Assembly (NCBI GenBank): GCA_025358305.1
Contig: JANYJZ010000041.1
Span: 1-64,000, forward strand
Length of the DNA: 64,000 nucleotides
Direction of reading: 5' to 3'
DNA from: Ignavibacteriota bacterium
GTDB lineage: Bacteria; Bacteroidota; Ignavibacteria; UBA10030; SZUA-254
The notes beneath the pieces are model-generated. The model was not told where the DNA came from and did no database searches. It was given only the letters and a program-made list of their open reading frames with translations. A program made the position numbers and the translations under genes. This document shows positions 57,082 through 64,000 of the stretch, piece after piece. Position 1 is the first letter of the stretch. Every line of letters begins with the position of its first letter.

Positions 57082-57705
57082 TTAGTGCAGTGAGTCGTGA
57101 TGGTGACGTAATCGTTCAAAGAGCAGTGTCACGCGCCCATGGTCTTTCACGCCCGGCGAGGCCTCGACGCCGCTGTTGACGTCGACGGCATAGGGGAGGA
57201 CGCTCCGGGCGGCCCGGACGACCGTATCGGGCGTGAGCCCGCCGGCGAGGTAGAGCGGATGGAAGGCCTTCATCGCAAGGGCGACCGCCGTGTCGGCCAT
57301 GACGCCGGAGCCCCCGTACTGGCCGTCGGCCGCGCCGTCGAGCATCGCGGCGGCGACCGCAAAGTCGCGGGACATGAGCGACTCTGACGGCTCGGTGAAC
57401 CGAAACGCCTTGATGACCGGAAGGGGGTAGCCGGTGCAATCCTCGGGAGATTCATCGCCGCTGAGCTGCAGGGCGCGGATCCCGGTCCTCGCGATGACGC
57501 GCTCGATCTCGCCACGCGCCGCATTGACGAAGACGCCGACAGGCGTCACGTACGGGGGAAGTTCCGCGATGATCGCCGCGGCCGTCTCCGCGGAGACGGC
57601 GCGGGGGCTCTTCTCGTAGAAAATGAACCCGAGCTCGTCCGCCCCCGCCCGAGCGCAGAAGAGCGCGTCCCCGGCGTTCGTCATGCCGCAGATCTTCACC
57701 TTCAC
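57082..57705 (-). CDS. trpF: Phosphoribosylanthranilate isomerase
   Basis: A 207-residue TIM-barrel. Seen: VKICGMTNAGDA with the catalytic Cys, GADELGFIFYEKSPRAVS, VGVFVN, IRALQLSGDESPE, YLAGGLTPDTV, and the catalytic Asp in YAVDVNSGVEASPGVKDHG. It overlaps trpC by 4 nt as a separate gene, not a fusion. Confidence 0.95.
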   Translation of the reverse strand: MKVKICGMTNAGDALFCARAGADELGFIFYEKSPRAVSAETAAAIIAELPPYVTPVGVFVNAARGEIERVIARTGIRALQLSGDESPEDCTGYPLPVIKAFRFTEPSESLMSRDFAVAAAMLDGAADGQYGGSGVMADTAVALAMKAFHPLYLAGGLTPDTVVRAARSVLPYAVDVNSGVEASPGVKDHGRVTLLFERLRHHHDSLH

Positions 57706-58490
57706 TGGGCAGCCCCCTCGAGGAGTTCCCGAAGCGCGCCGCCCGGGGAGTCCGCCTTCATGCAGTATTCGCCGATGAGGGCCGAGCGTATCCCGGCGTC
57801 GCGCAGGCGGAGGAGGTCCGCCGGGCCCGCAACGCCGCTTTCGCTGACGACCGTGACGTCCGGGGGAAGGAGGCGCGAGACCCGTATGGCGTGGTCCTTC
57901 CTGATGGTGAACGTCCTCAAGTCTCGGTTATTGACGCCGATGAGCTTCATCCTGTCGGTGTCCAATATATCGATCTCCTTCTCCTCATACAATTCCACGA
58001 GGCACTGCAAGCCGAGCTCGAACGCCGAGGCGAAGAGTTCGGCCAAGTGGCCCCGGTCGAGGATGGCCGCGATCAAGAGCACCGCGTCGGCGCCCGCCGC
58101 CTTCGCTTCGGCGACCTGGTATGGGTCGATGAGAAAGTCCTTCCGCAAGAGCGGAAGCGCGGTCCTCGCTCTGACCTCTGTGAGGTCCGAAAGCGATCCG
58201 CGGAAGAACGTTGCGTCCGTCAGGACCGATATCCCAGCGGCGCCGGCGGCCGTGTAGGCCTCGGCGATACCTGCGGGGTCGGCGTCTGTGCGCAGTTCTC
58301 CGGCCGATGGGGAGGAGCGCTTGATCTCGGCGATGATCCCGAAGACCGGCGCCGTGACGAGCGACGACCGAAGGTCGGACGTCGATCGTCCATACAACGG
58401 CGAATCCTGGAGCCGGGAGGACGGGACGTCGCGTTTGCGCCGGGAGATCTCCGAGCGCTTTTCCTCCACGATGCGGTCGAGGATGTTCAT
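57702..58490 (-). CDS. trpC: Indole-3-glycerol-phosphate synthase
   Basis: A 262-residue TIM-barrel that decarboxylates and cyclises CdRP. Seen: MNILDRIVEEKRSEI, IIAEIKRSSPSAGELR (catalytic Lys), ISVLTDATFFRGSLSDL, PLLRKDFLIDPYQVAEA (second Lys), LIGVNNRDLRTF and VSESGVAGPADL. The ATG at 58490 makes an ATGA overlap with trpD; upstream codons in frame only read trpD in the wrong frame. Confidence 0.95.
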   Translation of the reverse strand: MNILDRIVEEKRSEISRRKRDVPSSRLQDSPLYGRSTSDLRSSLVTAPVFGIIAEIKRSSPSAGELRTDADPAGIAEAYTAAGAAGISVLTDATFFRGSLSDLTEVRARTALPLLRKDFLIDPYQVAEAKAAGADAVLLIAAILDRGHLAELFASAFELGLQCLVELYEEKEIDILDTDRMKLIGVNNRDLRTFTIRKDHAIRVSRLLPPDVTVVSESGVAGPADLLRLRDAGIRSALIGEYCMKADSPGGALRELLEGAAQ

Positions 58491-59497
58491 CGGTTCGTGT
58501 ACTCCCGGAGTGCGTTGAGTTTTTGGAGCGCGCTCCCGGAATCGATCGACTCCGCCCCGAGCGCGACCCCTTCGGGGAGCGTCCGAGCCCGGCCGGCCAT
58601 CAAGAGGGCCGCCGCGGCGTTCGCCAGGACGACGTCTCGTCCCGGGCCCTTCTCGCCGGAGAGGATCCCGCGCGCGATCCGCGCATTCTCTTTGGCGCCG
58701 CCGCCGGAGAGGCTCTTCGCCGCCAGAGGTTCGAGTCCGAACGACGCATGGGACAGCGTGTCGGTCGCGGCTGCTTTCCCCCGGGCGAGCGTATAGGACC
58801 GCGTCGGCGCACTGAGCGAGATCTCGTCCAGGCCGTCCTCGCTGTGCACGACCATGACGGCGGCCGGTTGGAGCGCGGCGAAGACCGAGGCGAGAAGTTC
58901 CGCCGCTCGCGCGCTGAAGGCGCCGGCGAGCTGGCGCTGGACCCGGGCGGGGTTCGTCAAAGGCCCCAGGAGGTTGAAACAGGTCTTGATGCCGAGCTCG
59001 GACCGTGGCTTTGCGGCGTGGCGCATGGCGGGGTGGAACAAGGGCGCGAAGAGGAACCCGATGCCCACCGTATTGATGCACGCCTCGACCTTCTCTGGGG
59101 AGATGTCGATATTGACGCCGAGTTCCTGGAGGAGGTCGGCGCTGCCGCACGCGCTCGAGACGGAACGGTTCCCGTGCTTTGCGACGGTGACCCGCGCGCC
59201 GGCCACGACGAACGAGGCGACCGTCGAGATGTTGAACGTGCCGGTGCCGTCGCCGCCCGTCCCGCAGAGGTCGACGGCGTCGGGGTCGTCGAGGCGGACC
59301 CTGACGGACTTCTCGCGCATCACGGCCACGAACCCGGCGAGTTCTTCGGCCTGTTCCCCCTTGAGTTTCAACGCGACGAGGAACGCGGCGATTTGGGCCG
59401 GCGTCGCGTCCCCTTCCATGATCGTGCGCATGGCGCAGGAGGCCTCGTCGTGCGTCAGGTGCGCCCCCTCGGTGACCTTCCGGATATGCTCCTTCAT
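58487..59497 (-). CDS. trpD: Anthranilate phosphoribosyltransferase
   Basis: A 336-residue transferase of PRPP onto anthranilate. Seen: DLCGTGGDGTGTFNISTVAS (PRPP loop), VAKHGNRSVSSACGSADLLQELGV, FAPLFHPAMRH and LLGPLTNPA. The ATG at 59497 is in an ATGA overlap with trpG and has AAAGGAG upstream, which is preferred to the longer frame. Confidence 0.95.
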   Translation of the reverse strand: MKEHIRKVTEGAHLTHDEASCAMRTIMEGDATPAQIAAFLVALKLKGEQAEELAGFVAVMREKSVRVRLDDPDAVDLCGTGGDGTGTFNISTVASFVVAGARVTVAKHGNRSVSSACGSADLLQELGVNIDISPEKVEACINTVGIGFLFAPLFHPAMRHAAKPRSELGIKTCFNLLGPLTNPARVQRQLAGAFSARAAELLASVFAALQPAAVMVVHSEDGLDEISLSAPTRSYTLARGKAAATDTLSHASFGLEPLAAKSLSGGGAKENARIARGILSGEKGPGRDVVLANAAAALLMAGRARTLPEGVALGAESIDSGSALQKLNALREYTNR

Positions 59498-60072
59498 GAG
59501 AGCTCCTTTCCGTCGGAGAGCCAATTGGCGATGATCCTCGCCCCTGCGGGAGTGAGGACCGATTCGGGGTGGAACTGTATCCCCTCGACCGGAAACTCTC
59601 TGTGCCGGACGCCCATGATGACGCCGTCGGGGGTCCTCGCGCTCACGACGAGCGCCGAAGGAAGACCCTCCTCGGCGATGACGAGCGAATGGTACCGGGC
59701 GGCCGGAAAGCCCTGCTCCAACCCCCGAAAGATCCCTCGGCCGTCATGATCGATCGTGGAGGTCTTCCCGTGGAGGAGGCTCGGGGCGTGGACGATGGCG
59801 GCCCCGTACGCCGCACCGATGGCCTGGTGCCCCAGGCAGACCCCCAGGATGGGGACCGTGGGCCCAAGCGCCCGAATCAGCGCGACCATGCAGCCGGCGT
59901 CCTCCGGCCGCCCCGGTCCCGGGGAGAGGAGGATGCACGCGGGCGCCAAGCCGGCGACGGCCGCGGCGTCGAGGTCGTCGTTCCGGACGACGCGGATGTC
60001 CCTCGTGTGCGCCCCCAAAAGGTGGACGAGGTTGTACGTGAACGAATCGTAGTTGTCGATGACGAGGATCAT
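59494..60072 (-). CDS. trpG: Anthranilate synthase component II (glutamine amidotransferase)
   Basis: A 192-residue class I amidotransferase supplying ammonia to TrpE. Seen: LVIDNYDSFTYNLVHLLG, the oxyanion segment LSPGPGRPEDAG, the nucleophile in VPILGVCLGHQAIG, and the catalytic His and Glu in VEGIQFHPESVLTP. The 4-nt overlap with trpE implies balanced synthesis of the two subunits. It could also serve p-aminobenzoate synthesis; no pabB is nearby. Confidence 0.95.
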   Translation of the reverse strand: MILVIDNYDSFTYNLVHLLGAHTRDIRVVRNDDLDAAAVAGLAPACILLSPGPGRPEDAGCMVALIRALGPTVPILGVCLGHQAIGAAYGAAIVHAPSLLHGKTSTIDHDGRGIFRGLEQGFPAARYHSLVIAEEGLPSALVVSARTPDGVIMGVRHREFPVEGIQFHPESVLTPAGARIIANWLSDGKELS

Positions 60073-61532
60073 GACTCGATCCCTTCGGCCAATGTGAGCG
60101 CCTCGACCAGGGCTCGCCCCTTGTTGATCGTCTCCCGGAACTCGGCCTCTGGGTCGGAGTCCGCGACGATGCCCGCGCCGGCCTGGAGGGCGATCCGGCC
60201 GCCGGCGGAGACCAGGGTCCGGATGGCGATGCACATGTCCATGTTGCCCGAGAAGTCGAAGTAGCCGACCCCGCCAGCGTAGAGGCCCCGGCGGCTCCGT
60301 TCGAGCTCGTCGATGATCTCCATGGCGCGGATCTTCGGGGCGCCGGAGACCGTCCCGGCCGGGAAGGCCGCCCGGAGGAGGTCGACCGCCGTGCGTCCCG
60401 GCTCGAGCGTCGCACGGACGCGCGACGCCAAATGCATGACGTGGGAATATTTCACGATGCCCATGAACTCGTCGACCCTGACACTTCCGAGTTCGGCGAC
60501 GCGGCCCAAGTCGTTCCTCCCGAGGTCGACGAGCATGACGTGCTCGGCGCACTCCTTCGCGTCGGAGCGCAGCTCGGTTTCCAGGAGGAGCTCTTCGGCG
60601 TCGGTCGCGCCCCGGGGGCGCGTGCCGGCGATGGGGAACGTCTCGGCGAGCGTCCCTTCCTTCCGGACGAGGATCTCCGGGGAGGAGCCGATAACGTGAA
60701 CTCCGCCGAAGTCGAGGTAGTACATGTAGGGCGACGGGTTGACGACGCGCAAGGCACGGTAGACGTTGAAGTCGTCCCCCGTGCACGGGGCGGTGAAGCG
60801 CTGGGAGAGGACGACCTGGAAGATGTTCCCCTGCCGGATATGCTCCTGGGCCCGGGCGACAATCGCGAGGAACTCTTCCTTCGTCGTCTCGGCCGTCAGG
60901 GCGCCTCTGTCGGACGAGAATCGGCCCGCACGGGCGGTCGTGTCCTTGAGCGCCCGTTCGTTCAGCGCGATCTCCTTCCGGGCGTTCTCATACGCTCTGG
61001 CGAGATGGGCCGGATCGGGCTCGATGACGTTGACGATGATGGTGATCTGGTGCTTCCGGTGGTCGAAGGCAAGGACCGTCGAGAAAAGCCCGAGAACGGA
61101 ATCGTCCGCGTCCAAGGAGCGCGGCTTGCCCGCAGGCAGGCGTTCGATGTACCGGACCGCGTCGTATCCGATGTACCCGACCCATCCGCCGGTGAACCGT
61201 GGGAGCGCGGGGACAGGCGGCTGGCGGTAGCGCGCGGTGAGGGAACTGAGCTCGGCAAAGAAGTCCTGGGCGCCCGAGCGGTCGCGGCCGTTCTCGGTCA
61301 CCGTCGTCACCGTGCCATCGCACCGGATCATGGCGACCGGGTCGCGGCCGATGAAGGAGTACCGGGCGAGCTGTTCGGTCCCCTCGACGCTCTCAAACAG
61401 GAACGAAGACCGGGCCCCCGCGCGAAGGCGCACGTAGGCCGAAACCGGCGTAAGCGTGTCGGCCAGGAGGGTCCGGGTGACCGGGATGACGTTGTACTCC
61501 CGGGCGAGCGATATGAAGGTGTCGAGTTCCAT
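60069..61532 (-). CDS. trpE: Anthranilate synthase component I
   Basis: A 487-residue chorismate-utilising enzyme making anthranilate. The N-terminal region contains the feedback motif FLFESVEG (Ser48 in the position of the Trp-binding LLES Ser), suggesting Trp inhibition. The catalytic domain shows GNIFQVVLSQRF, PSPYMYYLDFGG, SSPEILVRKEG, PIAGTRPRG, LLETELRSDAKECAEHVMLVDLGRNDLGRV and GTVSGAPKIRAMEII. The ATG at 61532 is taken as the start; the extra 15 codons upstream would fall in the attenuator. It is the first structural gene after the leader. Confidence 0.95.
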   Translation of the reverse strand: MELDTFISLAREYNVIPVTRTLLADTLTPVSAYVRLRAGARSSFLFESVEGTEQLARYSFIGRDPVAMIRCDGTVTTVTENGRDRSGAQDFFAELSSLTARYRQPPVPALPRFTGGWVGYIGYDAVRYIERLPAGKPRSLDADDSVLGLFSTVLAFDHRKHQITIIVNVIEPDPAHLARAYENARKEIALNERALKDTTARAGRFSSDRGALTAETTKEEFLAIVARAQEHIRQGNIFQVVLSQRFTAPCTGDDFNVYRALRVVNPSPYMYYLDFGGVHVIGSSPEILVRKEGTLAETFPIAGTRPRGATDAEELLLETELRSDAKECAEHVMLVDLGRNDLGRVAELGSVRVDEFMGIVKYSHVMHLASRVRATLEPGRTAVDLLRAAFPAGTVSGAPKIRAMEIIDELERSRRGLYAGGVGYFDFSGNMDMCIAIRTLVSAGGRIALQAGAGIVADSDPEAEFRETINKGRALVEALTLAEGIES

Positions 61533-61553
61533 CGTGTTGTGGTATAAAACGCA

Positions 61554-61589
61554 GAAAAGCCCTTCCTGGCGATCCAAGAAGGGCTTTTC
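61554..61589 (-). terminator. Attenuator terminator hairpin (3:4) upstream of trpE
   Basis: On the minus strand GAAAAGCCCTTC and GAAGGGCTTTTC form a perfect 12-bp stem. TTGG/CCAG in the loop can extend it to about 16 bp around an ATCG tetraloop. A modest T-rich tail (TGCGTTTTAT) follows, 22 nt before the trpE start. Its 5' arm and loop overlap the sequence needed for the antiterminator. Confidence 0.85.
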
Positions 61590-61667
61590 GGAAAAAATAA
61601 AAGCGAATTGCTAATCCATTCTTTTCACGCCGCGAGCAAAGGAATCACCCCACCACCAGTAACGGCG
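61568..61667 (-). promoter_or_regulatory. trp attenuator alternative RNA structures (1:2 and 2:3)
   Basis: Region 1 (CGCCG, 61663-61667, just before the Trp codons) can pair with region 2 (CGGCG, 61628-61632). Region 2 extended (61616-61631: GGCG, AAGAA and GG blocks) can instead pair with 61568-61583 (CC, TTCTT and CGCC blocks), which would destroy the terminator. A ribosome stalled on the Trp codons covers region 1 and favours the antiterminator; one that reaches the stop codon covers region 2 and lets the terminator form. This is the standard trp attenuation logic, read here from complementarity by eye. Confidence 0.75.
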
Positions 61668-61706
61668 ATATGCATCAGGGGGCGCGATGGAATAGATGTT
61701 CTGCAT
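61611..61706 (-). CDS. trpL: trp leader peptide with three consecutive Trp codons
   Basis: A 31-codon ORF with ATG at 61706 and TAG at 61611-61613. Codons 17-19 (61658-61650) are TGG TGG TGG, inside the peptide segment RRYWWWGDSF. Three adjacent Trp codons in a short ORF directly before a terminator-like hairpin and trpE is the hallmark of ribosome-mediated trp attenuation. No Shine-Dalgarno is visible, and the predicted transcription start falls at or within a few bases of the ATG, so the mRNA may be leaderless. The stop codon sits right beside region 2, as in the enterobacterial trp leader. Confidence 0.88.
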   Translation of the reverse strand: MQNIYSIAPPDAYRRYWWWGDSFARGVKRMD

Positions 61707-61711
61707 AGTGT

Positions 61712-61740
61712 ACGATACAAAGATTTCAGGAAGATGTCAA
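61712..61740 (-). promoter_or_regulatory. trp operon promoter
   Basis: Minus strand TTGACA (61735-61740, perfect -35), a 17-nt spacer and TATCGT (61712-61717, four of six). It ends 5 nt before the trpL ATG, placing the start of transcription at about the A of the ATG. Confidence 0.75.
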
Positions 61741-61757
61741 GGGGAAAATGCGGGGCA

Positions 61758-61849
61758 GGTCAGATGGCGTAAAGTCCATTTTGGTTGCATCGATCGTCTC
61801 AAGAAGAGTGATGTGGCACCGACTGTAGATCAAATTCGACCATCTGACC
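61758..61849. repeat. Inverted repeat upstream of the trp promoter
   Basis: GGTCAGATGG (61758-61767) and CCATCTGACC (61840-61849) are perfect 10-bp inverted copies separated by 72 nt. They lie in the 185-nt gap between DUF420 and the trp promoter and could be a 3' RNA structure of the upstream transcript or a pair of protein sites. No T-run supports a simple terminator. Nothing else is seen in the gap. Confidence 0.4.
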
Positions 61850-61925
61850 ATCGGTTGAACAGATGCAATATAGCAGAGAAAGATGGAAAGTTCAATGCCG
61901 AGGCGGAGCCTCTACGTGTTCCGAT

Positions 61926-62342
61926 TCAGGCGTACCAGTGATACAGCATAAAATACACGATCACACCCGTCACCGACACGTACAGCCAGATGGGGAAGGT
62001 CCACCGGGCGATCGCCTTATGAAGCGCGAACTTCGCCGCCAGGCCCCGGCGCAAGGTCACAATGACCATCGGCACGATGGCCGCGGCGAGGATCGTATGG
62101 GTGGTGAGGATCGTAAAATAAAGGGTCCGGACCGGCCCCACGCCCGTGAACCGGGTCGAGCCGTGGATCGCGTGGAAGGTGAGGTACGAGACGAGGAACA
62201 GGACCGAGACGGTGACCGCAGAGATCATCGAACGCTTGTGGAGCTTTCGGTCGCCTCTGGCGATCGCGAACCGGCCCAGGAGCAAGAAGACCGCACTTGC
62301 GGAGTTGAGGCAGGCGTTTAGTGTCGGGAGGTACTCGGTCAC
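61926..62342 (-). CDS. DUF420 family membrane protein
   Basis: A 138-residue protein with four membrane helices and the family's conserved His residues (HKRSMISAV, SYLTFHAIHG, TTHTILAAA, LHKAIARWTFPIWLYVSVTG). DUF420 proteins (YozB/CtaM-like group) are found with cytochrome oxidase assembly genes. Here it overlaps the SCO gene by 4 nt, consistent with a role in the respiratory chain, which is an inference. Confidence 0.85.
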   Translation of the reverse strand: MTEYLPTLNACLNSASAVFLLLGRFAIARGDRKLHKRSMISAVTVSVLFLVSYLTFHAIHGSTRFTGVGPVRTLYFTILTTHTILAAAIVPMVIVTLRRGLAAKFALHKAIARWTFPIWLYVSVTGVIVYFMLYHWYA

Positions 62343-62938
62343 GCGCCGGACTTTTTGGCGAGCGCGCGGGCGTCGCGCACGAGGTGCTTCATCTCCTGTT
62401 CGTCCTCGCTGTTGTAGTAGCCGCGGATGTTCGCACGTGCGTCGACCAGAACGAACTTCTGGCTGTGGATGATGGCGTCGTCCCCTTCAGTGTCGAGCCC
62501 AAGGTGGTACCCCTCCCGGACGAGGGTGAAGATGGCCTTCTTGTCCCCGGTGAGAAAGATCCACTTGCCCGGCACGGCGCCGTACCCCTTAGCGTACGCC
62601 GCCAAGACCTCCGGCGTGTCGGTGACGGGGTCGACGGACGTAGAGACGAACTGGATGAGCCGGTCGCCAGCGAGCTCCTGCTGGAGGGACGCCATCTTCG
62701 TGCTCATCATGGGGCAGGTGCCGGCGCAGCTCGTGAAGATGAAATCTTGGATGGTCACCCTTCCCTCGAGCTCGGTCCGGGAAAAAGGCGCCCGAGTCTC
62801 CGTCATGAACGAGAACTCCGGCACGCGGCTGACAATCGGCAGCGCCGGCGCGGGCGGCACATCAACGTACCACGCGGCCAGGGCCGAAGAGAGGACGACG
62901 GCTGCGAGGATGAACGCTGACGGAATTCGCCGGGTCAT
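62339..62938 (-). CDS. SCO1/SenC-type copper chaperone
   Basis: A 199-residue thioredoxin-fold protein with an N-terminal signal/anchor (IPSAFILAAVVLSSALAAWYV). The copper motif CAGTCPMM (C-x3-C) and the distal His in IIHSQKFVLVD are intact. It should deliver copper to the CuA site of a cytochrome c oxidase, or act as a thiol reductase for it. The ATG at 62938 lies 2 nt after the permease stop; the longer frame upstream reads the permease out of frame. Confidence 0.92.
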   Translation of the reverse strand: MTRRIPSAFILAAVVLSSALAAWYVDVPPAPALPIVSRVPEFSFMTETRAPFSRTELEGRVTIQDFIFTSCAGTCPMMSTKMASLQQELAGDRLIQFVSTSVDPVTDTPEVLAAYAKGYGAVPGKWIFLTGDKKAIFTLVREGYHLGLDTEGDDAIIHSQKFVLVDARANIRGYYNSEDEQEMKHLVRDARALAKKSGA

Positions 62939-62940
62939 CG

Positions 62941-63744
62941 TCAGCTCTTCGAGCGCTGATTGACGAGCATCGACGAGCCGGCGAACGTCACCAGCGCGAA
63001 AAGGGTCGTCACGCCGAGGTTCAAGGCCAAGGGACCGAGATCGGACGTGGCCGTGTGCGGGGCCATGTAGAGCCCTTGGCGCAAGGCGGCGACGCCGTAG
63101 GTGAGCGGGTTCGCCATCATCGCCGTTCCGAGCCACCCTGCGGCGCCCGACGCCGGGAAGAGGGAGCCCGACAGGAGCCACAAGGGGATGAGGAACAGGT
63201 TCATGATCGCGTGGAACCCCTGGGTGGAGTCCATCTTCCACGCGATGAGGAACCCGAGCCCCGTCAGGCCGAACGCGATGAGAAAGAGCGTGAGGATGAC
63301 GATGAGGAACGACGTGACGCTGAGCGTGATGCCGATACAGGGCGTCAGGATTAACAGGAGCGCCGCCTGTCCGAGGGCGAGTGCGGTGCCGCCGAGGATC
63401 TTGCCCATGACGATGCTCGACCGAGGGACGGGAGCGACGATGACCGACTGAAGAAACCCTTCCTTGCGGTCCTCGATAATCGACATCGTCGAGAAGATCG
63501 ACGTGAATAAAATAATAAGCACGATCGTGCCGGGGAAGAAGTACTCGAGGTAGTTCATCTCCGGCGGGGCGCTCGGATGCCGGAACGAGCCGGAGAGGCC
63601 AGAACCGATGAGAAACCAGAAGACCAAGGGGGAGCCGATGACCCCGATCATCCGGCTGCGCTGACGGATGAACCGGACGAGCTCCCGGCGGGCGAGGGAG
63701 AACGTCGCCAGGAAAAAGTACGACACACTGAAGTTGGTGTTCAT
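62941..63744 (-). CDS. ABC-2 type transporter permease
   Basis: A 267-residue permease with six membrane helices and the ABC-2 membrane core (FFPGTIVLIILFTSIFSTMSIIEDRKEGFLQSVIVAPVPRSSI, GFLIAWKMDSTQGFHAIMNLFLIPLWLLSGSLFP). The substrate is unknown; comparable permeases lie next to SCO genes and are sometimes tied to oxidase maturation or drug export. Its start overlaps the ATPase gene by 4 nt. Confidence 0.9.
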   Translation of the reverse strand: MNTNFSVSYFFLATFSLARRELVRFIRQRSRMIGVIGSPLVFWFLIGSGLSGSFRHPSAPPEMNYLEYFFPGTIVLIILFTSIFSTMSIIEDRKEGFLQSVIVAPVPRSSIVMGKILGGTALALGQAALLLILTPCIGITLSVTSFLIVILTLFLIAFGLTGLGFLIAWKMDSTQGFHAIMNLFLIPLWLLSGSLFPASGAAGWLGTAMMANPLTYGVAALRQGLYMAPHTATSDLGPLALNLGVTTLFALVTFAGSSMLVNQRSKS

Positions 63745-64000
63745 TCGCGTGCCTCCGCGTTCCAGAACTGGTGGCCGGTCTTCCGGATGAAGACGTCCTC
63801 GAGGGTCGGCCGGGAGAACATGACCGAACGGATCCTGCCCGGGAACGCGCCCACCAAGGCGGGGATGAATTCCGCCCCACCGGCGCGTTCGACGTGGATC
63901 TTTGCGTCGATGACGGCGGGAGCGCCTCCGAATTTCTCACGGATCTCGGCGGCGAGCTCCGCCGGGTTCTCCGCGTCGATGGTGACGATGTCCGCGCCGA
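63741..64000 (-). CDS. ABC transporter ATP-binding protein (C-terminal part, truncated by window)
   Basis: Only about 86 residues at the C-terminus are in the window, ending in SRPTLEDVFIRKTGHQFW, the typical PSLEDVF..LTG tail of ABC-2-partner ATPases. The Walker motifs lie beyond the right edge. It is coupled to the permease by an ATGA overlap. Confidence 0.85.
   Translation of the reverse strand, partial: GADIVTIDAENPAELAAEIREKFGGAPAVIDAKIHVERAGGAEFIPALVGAFPGRIRSVMFSRPTLEDVFIRKTGHQFWNAEARE

Overview
The window is about 62% G+C with dense, mostly operonic genes. Four very large secreted proteins end in the C-terminal type IX secretion (T9SS) sorting domain with the NYPNPFNP-type signature. 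That signature, a GWxTD protein, a LiaF-like protein, split methylmalonyl-CoA mutase and an aroD-aroE fusion point to the Bacteroidota/Chlorobiota (FCB) group, most like a high-GC Ignavibacteria-type lineage. The best promoter matches are sigma70-like (TTGACA-N17-TATnnT) rather than the Bacteroidia -33/-7 type. No rRNA, CRISPR array, prophage or insertion sequence was found.

Layout. 1-6655: 3' part of a giant repeat adhesin-like T9SS protein. Its first 74 bases are an exact inverted copy of 188-261, so the left edge is suspect. 6788-11219: an operon of YjbQ, GWxTD protein, LpxL-type acyltransferase, heptosyltransferase-like GT9 and TsaC; two of these genes seem to use non-standard start codons. 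11350-12157: tRNA-Arg(CCG) and a TPR membrane protein. 12261-21383: MATE pump, a partner-switching module (two SpoIIE-type phosphatases, a STAS antagonist, an RsbW-like kinase), prmC, dtd, a degenerate peptidase-MA-like protein and an alkaline-phosphatase-superfamily enzyme, followed by comEC (21447-23849). 23912-26623: methylmalonyl-CoA mutase large subunit, a VOC protein and a lipoprotein.

26791-37797: two T9SS cargo genes flank a NarL-type response regulator and its beta-propeller sensor kinase. Similar palindromes (RTGGGTA-N4-TRCCCAT) lie in both flanking promoter regions, which suggests a local regulon. 37908-42751: a stand-alone FTP/PepSY lipoprotein, nth, a LiaF-like gene, polX broken by a one-base deletion, and dusB. 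42901-43621: a MazF/RHH toxin-antitoxin pair with a palindromic operator. 43825-46920: a fourth T9SS protein.

48159-61706 (minus strand) is the most interesting region: a 13-gene tryptophan/shikimate super-operon in the order trpE-G-D-C-F, aroF, trpB-A, aroB, aroDE, aroA, aroC-chorismate mutase, tyrA. Eleven of the twelve junctions are 4-nt overlaps or shorter gaps; an isocitrate dehydrogenase gene follows. Upstream of trpE is a 31-codon leader ORF with three consecutive Trp codons, mutually exclusive hairpins and a terminator: a complete trp attenuator that would put nearly the whole common aromatic pathway under Trp-tRNA control. The chorismate mutase domain is fused to the end of chorismate synthase rather than to TyrA. 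61926-64000: DUF420, SCO1-type copper protein and an ABC transporter, a set often seen next to cytochrome oxidase genes; the ATPase gene runs off the window.
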